64,000 bases of DNA, from assembly GCA_016214695.1 (NCBI GenBank), contig JACRNY010000006.1:62001-126000 (forward strand), given 5' to 3'. Both the position numbers and the translations under genes were made by a program. Below, piece by piece: positions 1 to 9,033 of this stretch (position 1 is the stretch's first letter; the number at the start of each line of letters is the position of its first letter). A model generated the notes under the pieces. That model searched no databases, was not told where the DNA came from, and saw only the letters and a program-made list of their open reading frames with translations. Origin of the DNA: Nitrosomonadales bacterium (lineage in GTDB: Bacteria; Pseudomonadota; Gammaproteobacteria; Burkholderiales; Gallionellaceae).

Positions 1-564
1 CGCAGCGAGCGGCACAAAGGCGGCAGCTGCAGCGGCATCGTGCGCCACGAACGCCGTGCGCACATCCTCGCCGACCTCGAAGGCATGCGGCCCGATGGTC
101 GGACCGAGCCAGGCCAGCAGTTTCTGCGGCGCCACGCCCATCTCTTGCACGGTCGCTTCGATCACGCCGGCGGCCAGGCCTTTCCAGCCCGCATGCGCAG
201 CCGCGACCACGCTGCCGTCCTCGTCGCACAGCAGCACCGGCAGGCAGTCGGCCGTCATCACCACGCACACCGAGCCGCGCTGGCGCGCGACGCTGGCATC
301 GGCCACGACGCGGCAGGCGGCGGCATCGGCGTTCGCCACTTCGATGCCGTGCACCTGTTCCATCCACACCGGTTCGCTGGGCATGAACGGCGCCAGCGAC
401 TGGCGGTTGCGGTTCACGCGCAGCGGGTCGTCGCCGACATGCAGGCCGAGGTTGAGCGTGTCATACGGGGCGGCGCTGACACCGCCGAGGCGCGTGGTCT
501 GCAATGCCTTCACATTGGCAGGCGCGGGCCATTCGGGATGGATGAAGGTCTCACTCAATGACAT
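1..564 (-). CDS. pgeF: Purine nucleoside phosphorylase/laccase-domain protein (YfiH/PgeF family), C-terminus cut by window edge
   Basis: Reverse-strand reading from ATG at 564: MSLSETFIHPEWPAPANVKALQTTRLGGVS...VVMTADCLPVLLCDEDGSVVAAAHAGWKGL; family motifs TADCLP and AAHAGWKGL. Absent from the ORF track because it is open at the edge. Confidence 0.9.
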   Translation of the reverse strand, partial: MSLSETFIHPEWPAPANVKALQTTRLGGVSAAPYDTLNLGLHVGDDPLRVNRNRQSLAPFMPSEPVWMEQVHGIEVANADAAACRVVADASVARQRGSVCVVMTADCLPVLLCDEDGSVVAAAHAGWKGLAAGVIEATVQEMGVAPQKLLAWLGPTIGPHAFEVGEDVRTAFVAHDAAAAAAFVPLAA

Positions 565-1561
565 CGCCCGCCTCCTCTATCCCTTCCAGCAGCTCTTCCA
601 TATCGTCCGGCAAGGGGGAATGGAACTCCATGCGCTCGCCGCTGACGGGATGGTCCAGCGCCAGTTGCGTGGCGTGCAGCGCCTGGCGCGGAAAACCGTT
701 CAGCAGTTCGCGCAGCGACGGCGAGCATTTCTGCGTGCCGCGCTGGTACACGCTGTCGCCGATCAGCGGGTGGCCGATGTGGGTCATGTGCACGCGGATC
801 TGGTGGGTGCGGCCGGTCTCCAGACGGCAACGCACCAGGGTGCAATAGGGGAAACGCTCCTCGACGCTGACATGCGTGATGGCTTCCTTGCCGCTCTCGG
901 TCGTGGCCATCTTCACCCTTTGCGAGGGATGGCGACCGATGGGCACGTTGATGGTGTAGTCGCGGTCCAGCTCGCCCCACACCAGCGCGAGATATTCGCG
1001 CTTCACGCTGCGTGCCTGCATCTGCCGCACCAACGCGGTCTGCGCGACCAGCGTCCTGGCCACCACCATCAGTCCGCTGGTGTCCTTGTCGAGGCGGTGC
1101 ACGATGCCGGCACGCGGTACGTTCGCCAGTTCCGGCGCGTGGTGCAGCAGGGCATTGAGCAGGGTACCTTCCCAATTTCCGCTGCCGGGATGCACCACCA
1201 GCCCGACCGGTTTGTCGATGATGATGATGGCGTCGTCCTCGTAGACGATGTCGAGCGGAATATCCTCGGGCAGGAAAGGTTGTTCGGAGGGGTGTATCTG
1301 CGGCGATACACGCACGGTCTCGCCGCCCCACACCTTCTGCTTGACGCTGGCCGGTTGGCCGTTGAGCGTGACCAGGCCCTGCTCCACCCAGTCCTGCAGG
1401 CGGCTGCGCGAGTACTCGGGCAGCAGTTTGACCAGCACCTGATCGAGACGCAGTCCGCCGTGCTCCATCGGCACCTTCATCTCAAGCAGGTCGGATGACT
1501 CGTCGTCTTTGCTATAATCGGACAAATCCTCTTCGGGTTCCATCATTTCGGGTTCTATCAT
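551..1561 (-). CDS. rluD: 23S rRNA pseudouridine synthase, RluD family (true start may be ~1480)
   Basis: S4-like N-terminus (RLDQVLVKLLPEYSRSRLQDWVEQGLVTLNG) and catalytic RLDKDTSGLMVVA; overlaps pgeF start. Confidence 0.93.
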   Translation of the reverse strand: MIEPEMMEPEEDLSDYSKDDESSDLLEMKVPMEHGGLRLDQVLVKLLPEYSRSRLQDWVEQGLVTLNGQPASVKQKVWGGETVRVSPQIHPSEQPFLPEDIPLDIVYEDDAIIIIDKPVGLVVHPGSGNWEGTLLNALLHHAPELANVPRAGIVHRLDKDTSGLMVVARTLVAQTALVRQMQARSVKREYLALVWGELDRDYTINVPIGRHPSQRVKMATTESGKEAITHVSVEERFPYCTLVRCRLETGRTHQIRVHMTHIGHPLIGDSVYQRGTQKCSPSLRELLNGFPRQALHATQLALDHPVSGERMEFHSPLPDDMEELLEGIEEAGDVIE

Positions 1562-2351
1562 GCGCCATAGTTTAGCTGTTTTCCTCCTGCTCTCGTTAGT
1601 TGCTTGCAGTTCCGACCCCGCCAAGGACGATAACCTCACCGCCGACCAGCTCTACAGCGCGGCGAAGGAATCGATGGCGGACAACAATTACGAGAAGGCG
1701 GTGAAGCAGTTCGAGAAGCTGCAGTCGCGTTACCCCTACGGCCGTTATGCACAACAGGCGCAGATGGAGATCGCCTACGCCTACTACAAGCACAGCGAGC
1801 CGGCGCCCGCGCTGGTGGCGCTGGACAACTTCGTGAAGATGTACCCCAACAGCCAGCACCTGGACTATGTCTACTACCTCAAGGGGCTGATCAACTTCAA
1901 CGAGAACATCAACAGCCTGTTCGGCACCATGTTCAAGCAGGACCCGTCCGAACGCGACCCCACCGCCCTGCGCGATTCCTTCGCTTCCTTCAAGGAGCTG
2001 GTCACGCGCTTCCCGGACAGCAAATACACACCGGATGCCAGACTGCGCATGCAATACCTGCTCACCACGCTGGCCAGCGGCGAAGTTCATGTCGCCAGCT
2101 ATTACCTGCGCCGCGGCGCCTATGTTGCTGCCGCCAACCGCGCCAAGGGCGTGCTGATCGATTACCCGAACACGCCGCAGACGCGCGAGGCCCTGCAGAT
2201 CATGGTACAGGCCTACGATGCGCTGAAGATGAACGACCTGCGCGACGATGCCAAGCGCGTGCTGGCGCTGAACGTCGCCAAGGACGGCATCAACCCCGAG
2301 GCGAAGGAATCGCCGGAGAACGCCGCCGCCTGGTGGCAGTTCTGGAAGTAG
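1560..2351 (+). CDS. bamD: Outer membrane assembly lipoprotein BamD (ComL/YfiO)
   Basis: Lipobox LVAC; TPR-like YEKAVKQFEKLQSRYPYGRYAQQAQ; divergent from rluD as in many proteobacteria. Confidence 0.93.
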   Translation: MRHSLAVFLLLSLVACSSDPAKDDNLTADQLYSAAKESMADNNYEKAVKQFEKLQSRYPYGRYAQQAQMEIAYAYYKHSEPAPALVALDNFVKMYPNSQHLDYVYYLKGLINFNENINSLFGTMFKQDPSERDPTALRDSFASFKELVTRFPDSKYTPDARLRMQYLLTTLASGEVHVASYYLRRGAYVAAANRAKGVLIDYPNTPQTREALQIMVQAYDALKMNDLRDDAKRVLALNVAKDGINPEAKESPENAAAWWQFWK

Positions 2352-2361
2352 GGATGCGCGC

Positions 2362-2904
2362 GTGAAATTCTGCCCGACATGCGGCGCTCCCGTTGAACTG
2401 CGCACCCCGCAGGACGACCACCGCGAACGGCATGTCTGCACCGTCTGCCACACCATCCATTACCAGAATCCCAAGCTGATCGTCGGCGCCATCCCGGAAT
2501 GGGAGGACGGACGCATCCTGCTTTGCCGCCGCGCCATCGAGCCGCGCCACGGCCTGTGGACATTGCCCGCCGGCTTCATGGAGAACGGCGAGACCACCAC
2601 GCAGGCCGCCGCACGCGAGACGCTGGAGGAAGCCAATGCGCGTATCGATGTGCAGGAACTGTATGCGCTGTACAACCTGCCCTATATCGACCAGGTGCAA
2701 CTGCTGTTCCGCGCCAAGTTGCTCGACCTGAATTTCTCTCCCGGCGTGGAGAGTCTGGAAGTGGAACTGTTCAGCGAAGAGCAGATACCCTGGGACACGC
2801 TGGCTTTCCGTCCCATCAGTTACACGCTCAGACATTTCTTCGACGACCGCAGACGCGGCGAATTCACCTTCCGCAGCGCCGACCTGGCCCCGCCCAGGCG
2901 GTGA
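2362..2904 (+). CDS. NUDIX hydrolase with N-terminal zinc ribbon
   Basis: CPTCG...CTVC zinc ribbon; Nudix-box-like GFMENGETTTQAAARETLEEANARI. Confidence 0.85.
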   Translation: MKFCPTCGAPVELRTPQDDHRERHVCTVCHTIHYQNPKLIVGAIPEWEDGRILLCRRAIEPRHGLWTLPAGFMENGETTTQAAARETLEEANARIDVQELYALYNLPYIDQVQLLFRAKLLDLNFSPGVESLEVELFSEEQIPWDTLAFRPISYTLRHFFDDRRRGEFTFRSADLAPPRR

Positions 2905-2969
2905 GATTCCACCTGCATGCCGCTGCGATCATCGGCGTGCCTCTTGAACGTGCCTGAAAGTCGATCTGC

Positions 2970-3290
2970 TCAGCCGGTGCTCCATGCCCGCGGCCGTTTC
3001 ATGCCCGCGATGCGGCATGCCTGCTTCACATAGCCATAGGGAAACAGTTCGAAGACCAAGTTGCGGTCCCCGCCGCCCGGCCGCTCGGTAAGGTGTTTGG
3101 TCACATGCCGCACATCAGGCGCGACCTGGTGCTCGGCGTAATACTCGCGCATGAAGCGGATCGCATCCCAATGGTCCGCCGTGAGCGCGATGCCTTCCTG
3201 CTCGGCAAAGATTTGCGCCACACCCTCGTTCCATTCCAGCGGTTCGATCAGATATCCCTCTGCGTCGATCTGCGGCATCTGCATGGTCAC
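2970..3290 (-). CDS. DsrC/TusE-family sulfur-relay-like protein, atypical C-terminus
   Basis: DsrC-like fold sequence (DAEGYLIEPLEWNEGVAQIFAEQEGIALTADHWDAIRFMREYYAEH...) ending YGYVKQACRIAGMKRPRAWSTG; starts 6 nt after the TonB receptor stop codon. Confidence 0.85.
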   Translation of the reverse strand: MTMQMPQIDAEGYLIEPLEWNEGVAQIFAEQEGIALTADHWDAIRFMREYYAEHQVAPDVRHVTKHLTERPGGGDRNLVFELFPYGYVKQACRIAGMKRPRAWSTG

Positions 3291-3296
3291 GCCTCC

Positions 3297-5525
3297 TTAA
3301 AATTCAAACACCAGCTCGGCCAGCAGACTGCGTCCCGGCATCAGGAAGTATGAATACGCCTTCCTGTCGAACAGATTGTTGATGGCAAGGTTGCCCCGCA
3401 CCTCTCCGGAGAAAGCGTAGCCCACTCTCGCATCGACCATGGTGCAGGAGTCGTAGCTGGTGGGCACCCCCTCGACCACATCGGTATTGCGCGCCGTCGC
3501 GAAGATATGGCTGACATAGCGCGCGCCCAGCCTGCCGGACCACGCTCCCTGCTGCGCCGTCATGCCGAGTCCGCCGATGTTCTTTGGCGAATCGGTCAGC
3601 CGCTTGCCCACGCTCAGGGGATCGGCGCTGTTCTCCAGCATGCGCGATTCGATATACGAGTAATTCGCCTCCAGTGCCAACCAGTCGGTCAGCCCGGTCG
3701 TCGCGGACAACTCGATGCCGCGCACCTTCGCGCTGCCGGCATTGATGCGCTGCGACAGGACCAGCGGGACGACCTGTTTCAGGTAGATTAGGTTGCTCAA
3801 GCGGTTCTCGAACCAGGTCACTGTCATCCTGGTATCAGCAGCAGCCCGCAGCTCGCCGCCGAGCTCCCATGTCGTCCCACGCTCCGGCTGCAGGTTGGGA
3901 TCGCCCTGGGTCGTCAGGCCGTTGATGGTCGAGGTCGTATACATGTCCTCGTTGGTCGGTGCACGGAAGGATCTGCCGAACGAAGCTCGCAGCGTAGTGG
4001 CAGCGTTGGCCTGATAGACAGCGGACAGTTTCGGGCTGAATGCTGAAGCGCCGCGAGAGGCAAAGACCGTGGTGCCGGCGGGTGCGGTGTTCTTGAAGTT
4101 GTCGCCACGCGTCTCCCAGCGGTCCACCCGGCCGCCCAGATACACGCGGAGGGCATCACCCATCTGGATCTCGTCCTGCACGAAGACCGCTCTCGTCATC
4201 GAATCGCCGTTGTAGCCGCTATTTACGCTGGTGCGCGAGTCCGGGTTGCGCCAATCGCTCAACGCATAGGCTCTCTGGTTCGCATAGTCGCGATGTAGCG
4301 CCACCCCGGTCACCAGAAAATGTCTGAGACCCACCGGGAAACTCAGTTGAGCCGTGGCATCGACTGCGCCGTTCGGCGTATCCATCAGCGTCCCCGCTCC
4401 GCCGGACCAGGTGGACGTTGCCCCGGCCTGGGTGAAACTGTACGCACGTTCGATGCGGGCGAGATCGATCTTCAGCAAATGATGCTCGCCTGCGGTTCCG
4501 TCGTAGCCGGCGAAATATCGCGTCGCCGCCTCATGCAACGGCGAGTTGTTGACGAAGTTGATCTCGCTCAGCGTGACGAGCTGACCATTGATATCCAACG
4601 GCCCGCTCGACACCGGCACGCCTGAGGCATCGCGGAGATAGGTATTGAAATGCGTATAGCCCTGGTCGATATTCTGGTGGGTGATGCCGGTGTACAACTT
4701 GTCGCGCTCGTTCAGGAAATAGAACAGTTTGGCCGTCGCATTGGTCGAGTCCCACGGCGTGGTTCCCTTGTCGCCCACCAGCCAGGCGGGTGCGCCGTCG
4801 CGGGTGGTGATCGGTTGCGCCCCGCTGACCGGTGTGCCGGGCGTTCCGGCGACCGCACTCCTGACAACAAAGTCGTTCACATAGCTGTCGCGGTTCTGCC
4901 GGCCGTAACCGACGACGACACCGAAACCGTTGTCCAATCGCTCGCGCCAATAGATGCTGCCGTCCTCGCCGCTCGCGTCCTGCCAGCCTTTCTTCACCCT
5001 GGCCGTGAGCTCATGCTTGTCCGGCTGCTTGGTGATGACGCTGATCACGCCGCCGATGGCATTGCTGCCGTACAGCGAGGAGAACGCGCCGGGCACCACC
5101 TCGACGCGTTCGATGTCCTCGACGAAGGGTATGCGCCAGTTCACCTTGCCCGAACGGCCGTCCTGCAGCGGCTGTCCATCCAGCAGGATGAGGGTCTTGT
5201 TCTGGTCGATGCCGCGCAGCGACATGCCGCTGGTACCCGAGGTTCCCTGCGACGAGCCGAGTGCGCCGTCGCGCAGATAGAGGCTCGGCACCTGGTCGAG
5301 CACATCGCCGAGGCGGGAGACGTTCTTCGTTTCGATGTCCCTGGCCGTGACCGCCGTCACTGCGGCTGGCGCATCGGCGAGTGTCGCTTTCACCCTGGTC
5401 GCCGTGACCACAACCTCATCCAACCCGGTTGCACCGATGCTTTCCGTCACTTCTGCGGCATTGGCCAGATTACAGATCAGGCCGAGTGCGAGTGACGCCG
5501 TTCCCCTGCATAACCGAGTTCTCAT
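3297..5525 (-). CDS. TonB-dependent outer membrane receptor
   Basis: Signal peptide, TonB box DEVVVTATR, plug motifs (LILLDGQPLQDG, VEVVPGAFSSLYGSNAIGGVISVITK), C-terminal barrel ending in aromatic F. Confidence 0.92.
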   Translation of the reverse strand: MRTRLCRGTASLALGLICNLANAAEVTESIGATGLDEVVVTATRVKATLADAPAAVTAVTARDIETKNVSRLGDVLDQVPSLYLRDGALGSSQGTSGTSGMSLRGIDQNKTLILLDGQPLQDGRSGKVNWRIPFVEDIERVEVVPGAFSSLYGSNAIGGVISVITKQPDKHELTARVKKGWQDASGEDGSIYWRERLDNGFGVVVGYGRQNRDSYVNDFVVRSAVAGTPGTPVSGAQPITTRDGAPAWLVGDKGTTPWDSTNATAKLFYFLNERDKLYTGITHQNIDQGYTHFNTYLRDASGVPVSSGPLDINGQLVTLSEINFVNNSPLHEAATRYFAGYDGTAGEHHLLKIDLARIERAYSFTQAGATSTWSGGAGTLMDTPNGAVDATAQLSFPVGLRHFLVTGVALHRDYANQRAYALSDWRNPDSRTSVNSGYNGDSMTRAVFVQDEIQMGDALRVYLGGRVDRWETRGDNFKNTAPAGTTVFASRGASAFSPKLSAVYQANAATTLRASFGRSFRAPTNEDMYTTSTINGLTTQGDPNLQPERGTTWELGGELRAAADTRMTVTWFENRLSNLIYLKQVVPLVLSQRINAGSAKVRGIELSATTGLTDWLALEANYSYIESRMLENSADPLSVGKRLTDSPKNIGGLGMTAQQGAWSGRLGARYVSHIFATARNTDVVEGVPTSYDSCTMVDARVGYAFSGEVRGNLAINNLFDRKAYSYFLMPGRSLLAELVFEF

Positions 5526-5648
5526 CCGGACACTCCATTGTTTTCAAAAATGGGCTGGCTCCCGCCCGGGCCCTTGCGATACTTCTCCAGCCCGTGGCGC
5601 AGCTTATACCTGTGGATCGCATGTTCAAATACCGCACACTAAAACTCA

Positions 5649-5662
5649 TTGACCGGGGTCAA
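5649..5662. promoter_or_regulatory. FNR/DNR-like box TTGACCGGGGTCAA
   Basis: Perfect 5-4-5 dyad TTGAC-CGGG-GTCAA between the divergent TonB receptor and small membrane protein genes. Confidence 0.7.
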
Positions 5663-5768
5663 GGTATTCACATGCCGTATGTCTTCCAATTGCACTGACA
5701 GTCACAGGCCGGATGAAGCGGATCCGCCGAGCCGCTCGTCCCGGGTCTGCGATCGACAAGGAGAACTC

Positions 5769-6080
5769 ATGGATCAGCACAACAAGGAAAACGCGATCTT
5801 CAAATACCTGCCCTCGGGCCGGCAGCTGGCGATCCATGTCACCGCCATGTTCACGCTCTCCGGCCTGTCGGGGCCGCTGATCGGTCCGTTGCTGATCCAG
5901 TGGGTCAACCCGCCGCAGGCTTGGGGGATCGCGACCGGGATGGGTGACTACTCGCCGATGAGCATCGTGCTCTGGGGATTGGCTTTCACGATGATAGCGG
6001 CTTTCTTCTATACCGGATGGCTGATCGCCTTGGCGCGCAAGGGCTGGGAGGAAGCGCAGCCGAAGTCCTGGTACAACTGA
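5769..6080 (+). CDS. Small two-TM membrane protein of unknown function
   Basis: MDQHNKENAIFKYLPSGRQLAIHVTAMFTLSGLSG...WLIALARKGWEEAQPKSWYN; RBS-like aaggag upstream; ORF-track start (5649) lies in the regulatory box, so 5769 is preferred. Confidence 0.65.
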   Translation: MDQHNKENAIFKYLPSGRQLAIHVTAMFTLSGLSGPLIGPLLIQWVNPPQAWGIATGMGDYSPMSIVLWGLAFTMIAAFFYTGWLIALARKGWEEAQPKSWYN

Positions 6081-6081
6081 A

Positions 6082-6224
6082 GGACGCCTCTAGAAATTCA
6101 AAGTTCAAAGCAAGACAAGGCGCGAGCAAAAAATTGCGCCGCAGCATATTCCTTGATATGTAAGAAGTAATTTTTTGTGAGCAACGCCGTATTGCGACGA
6201 AATTTGGATTTTTAGAGGTGTCCC
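6082..6224. repeat. MITE-like/palindromic intergenic repeat element
   Basis: Terminal inverted repeats GGACGCCTCTAGAAATTCAAA (left) and GGACACCTCTAAAAATCCAAA (right end, reverse complement; preceded by an extra G). Confidence 0.65.
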
Positions 6225-6229
6225 GAACA

Positions 6230-8056
6230 TCAATGCGTCAGTTGAGCATACAGCAACGGCAGTTCGCGCGGCAGTTCCGACGGTTTGCGTATCACCACAT
6301 AGCCGTTGACGCCGAACAGGTGCGGCAGATAGCTGCTGCCTTTCTCGTCGATGGTGACGCAGAACGGCCTCAATCCCATCTGGCGCGCTTCGTGGATGGC
6401 GACACGCGTGTCTTCCACGCCGTAGCGTCCTTCGTACTGGTCCAGATCGTTCGGTTTGCCGTCGGTGAGGATGAGCAGCAGCCTTTGCGTCGCCGCCTGT
6501 CTGGCGAGCAGCCGGCTGGAATGGCGTATCGCTGCGCCCATGCGGGTGTAGAAACCGGGCTTGATCGCGGCGATGCGTCCGCGCACTTTGTCGTCATACT
6601 TCCCCTCGAATTCCTTGAGGATATGGAAACGGATGTTCTCCCGCTTGAGCGAGGAGAAGCCGTACAGCGCGAAGCGGTCGCCGGTGGCAGAGAGCGCTTC
6701 GGAGAACAGGAACAAGGTGTCGCGAATGACATCGATGACACGCGCCTCGTCGCTGATGTGGGCATCGGTAGACAGCGACAGATCTGCCAGCAGCAGGCAC
6801 GCCAGATCGCGGTCGCGGTATTGATGCGCCTTGTACAGCCCCTGTTCGCGCGCCTGCAGACCGCCGATGCGGTCGGCGCTGAATTGCACGCAGGCATCCA
6901 GATCGAGTTCGCTGCCGTCGAACTGTCCCTTGAACCACACCTTGGTTGGCGTCAATGCCGCGAACTGGCTGCGCAGGCGGCGCGCCGTGGCGGACAGATG
7001 TGCAGGCAGCGGCAGTGCTTCCGCGTCCCGCGCCAGCATGGGTTGCAAACGGCAGTGTGACGGTTGCAGGAGCTGCTTCTTGTAATGCCATTCCGGCAAC
7101 AGTATCCCCTCCCCCAGCGGACTATCATCGGATGCCGCGGAAGGCAGGTCGAGATCGAACTTCAAACGCGAGGCGGTGGTCTTGCCGTCCTGGGCCACGC
7201 TCAGGCGATCCAGATCTTCCGCGGGCTTGTCATCGGGCGGCTCGTCCTCCTCGGTGGGACGATTGACCTTGATGTATTCGGCCCAGCTCAGGATGCTCTC
7301 CGCGCGGAAGGACATCATGAAGCCGTCCTTGCCGTCGGGCATGTCGACACGCTCGGCCTGGTAACGGCGGTCTTTTTCATTCTTCCTGCTGTCGCCGCCT
7401 TCGTGACTTTGCGGTTCCCTGCTGTCGCTGCCGCCGCGCTCGCTGGCAGGCGGATCGGGATGCAGCCACAGGTACACCGGCTGCGGCGGACGTCTGGCCG
7501 GGGGCAGGCGCTCCACACTGCCGGGATGCAGCAGCGCGGCACGGATGGCTTCTTCCTGCTCGCGCTCGCCGCGCGGCAATCGTTCGGGGGCGGGACGCAT
7601 GGCAAGTACGGCATCGGCGAGTCGCTGATAGCGGCGTGCCAGTCCGGGAAAACGCTCCAGCACCTCCAGCGTGGCGCGCTGGTTGCGCACTATCCACGGC
7701 TGTGCGGATCCGCCGCCGGTGGCCGCCAACGCGATCAGCCAGAGATACAGGTCGCGGTTGAGCTCGCGGCGCGGGAACAGGTCGATCATGGCCGGCAGGT
7801 TCAAGGTCTCGCCATCCAGCCAGGTCAACTCGGTCTTGGTATTGCTGCCGGCGATGCGCTGCAGCAGGCTGCGTCTTGCACCATGCTGGGTGGCAGCAGC
7901 CGATTTCACGGCCAGCCCGCTGTCGCCGCCCCACGAACGGAACAGGATACCGGCGGTCTTGCCGATCTGTTCCAGCGTGACCGCCTCGGCCGGGTAGCGC
8001 CTGTCGGCCGCACCGGTGATGAGCTTGTGCCACAGCGCACCGACTTGCTCTTCCAT
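6230..8056 (-). CDS. norD: Nitric oxide reductase activation protein NorD (VWA domain)
   Basis: C-terminal VWA: LLLADLSLSTDAHISDEARVIDVIRDTLFLFSEAL...LLILTDGKPNDLDQYEGRYGVEDTRVAIHEAR; located with norQ/norEBC. Confidence 0.92.
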   Translation of the reverse strand: MEEQVGALWHKLITGAADRRYPAEAVTLEQIGKTAGILFRSWGGDSGLAVKSAAATQHGARRSLLQRIAGSNTKTELTWLDGETLNLPAMIDLFPRRELNRDLYLWLIALAATGGGSAQPWIVRNQRATLEVLERFPGLARRYQRLADAVLAMRPAPERLPRGEREQEEAIRAALLHPGSVERLPPARRPPQPVYLWLHPDPPASERGGSDSREPQSHEGGDSRKNEKDRRYQAERVDMPDGKDGFMMSFRAESILSWAEYIKVNRPTEEDEPPDDKPAEDLDRLSVAQDGKTTASRLKFDLDLPSAASDDSPLGEGILLPEWHYKKQLLQPSHCRLQPMLARDAEALPLPAHLSATARRLRSQFAALTPTKVWFKGQFDGSELDLDACVQFSADRIGGLQAREQGLYKAHQYRDRDLACLLLADLSLSTDAHISDEARVIDVIRDTLFLFSEALSATGDRFALYGFSSLKRENIRFHILKEFEGKYDDKVRGRIAAIKPGFYTRMGAAIRHSSRLLARQAATQRLLLILTDGKPNDLDQYEGRYGVEDTRVAIHEARQMGLRPFCVTIDEKGSSYLPHLFGVNGYVVIRKPSELPRELPLLYAQLTH

Positions 8057-8067
8057 TTACGGACACC

Positions 8068-9033
8068 TCATTTCTTTTTCCCCGGTTCATAGCAATGTAG
8101 GGGAATCTCGTCGTGATGGCCGAAATCGCGCACCGATTTGTCGAGAGCGCATTCGTCCCTCACCCATTTCAGCAGCGCACCGTCGGGATTGCCGCTCTGC
8201 ACCTGGGAACAGGCGTTGGCGCACTGGCCGCACTGGGTGCAGGTGAACATGAGACGCTTGATCTGGCGCGGCTTGATGCGCATCGGACAGACGTTGTCGC
8301 AGGCCGAGTTGCAATCGACGCACTCCTCCACACGCCGCCGGTTGAAGCCGATCACCATGGCTTTGCGGTTGCCCATCCAGGCGATGCTCTGGAACAAGCC
8401 GACGGCACAGGCATAGCGGCAGAACAGATGGCGGGCGAACATGAACTCGACGAAGAAAGCGAGCGTGCCGACACCGAGGAACACGCTCTGGTTGCGCGTC
8501 AGCGTGCCATGCCACAGGTTGCCGTAGATCTCCGCCGGAGAGATCAGATAGGTCAGCAGTGCGACAGCCCACACGAAGGCGAAGGCGACCACCAGCGGCA
8601 ACAACACCAGCCAGTAGCGCGGATCGGCGCGGGTGATGGAACCGTCGGCATTCTGTTCCGGCAGCGGGTGGCGATCCCACAGGCTTTGCCGGCCGATGGT
8701 GCGGCGCATGAGCTGGTTGACGGTTTCCACCACCGAGAAATGCGGACACAGCCAGCCGCAATACAGACGCCCGTATTTCCACGAGACCCACACGCCGAGG
8801 GCGATGGTGCCGAGGATGGGCAGGCCGCCGCGCAGCGCGATGTTGAAAGCCGCCTCCAGTGCGCCGATCTTGCCGGCGACGAAATCGTCCAGCCCCAGCG
8901 TCCAGTGCATACCGAGAAAGAAGAAATGCTTGAGATCGAGGTCGAGCCGGAACAGGTCGAACACCGGCGCCAGCAGGAACAGCATGAAGAATCCGGCCTG
9001 GGCCAACAGTCGCTTGCGCTGGAGCTTATCCAT
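8068..9033 (-). CDS. NapH/CcoG-like membrane polyferredoxin
   Basis: CGWLCPHF, CRYACAVGLFQ, CVDCNSACDNVCPM, CTQCGQCANAC; multiple TM segments; start MDKLQRKRL at 9033. Confidence 0.85.
   Translation of the reverse strand: MDKLQRKRLLAQAGFFMLFLLAPVFDLFRLDLDLKHFFFLGMHWTLGLDDFVAGKIGALEAAFNIALRGGLPILGTIALGVWVSWKYGRLYCGWLCPHFSVVETVNQLMRRTIGRQSLWDRHPLPEQNADGSITRADPRYWLVLLPLVVAFAFVWAVALLTYLISPAEIYGNLWHGTLTRNQSVFLGVGTLAFFVEFMFARHLFCRYACAVGLFQSIAWMGNRKAMVIGFNRRRVEECVDCNSACDNVCPMRIKPRQIKRLMFTCTQCGQCANACSQVQSGNPDGALLKWVRDECALDKSVRDFGHHDEIPLHCYEPGKKK

Noticed and set aside
56-1498. 480-aa plus-strand ORF at the window start
   Set aside because: Overlaps pgeF and rluD on the opposite strand, both of which have diagnostic motifs.
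1559-1562. Overlapping start codons of rluD and bamD as a novel arrangement
   Set aside because: The upstream ATG of rluD is probably not the true start (conserved region begins near 1480), and divergent bamD/rluD is known synteny.
5526-5768. Cobalamin riboswitch upstream of the TonB receptor
   Set aside because: No recognisable B12-box or riboswitch-like structured leader; the leader is short and the only clear motif is the FNR/DNR dyad.
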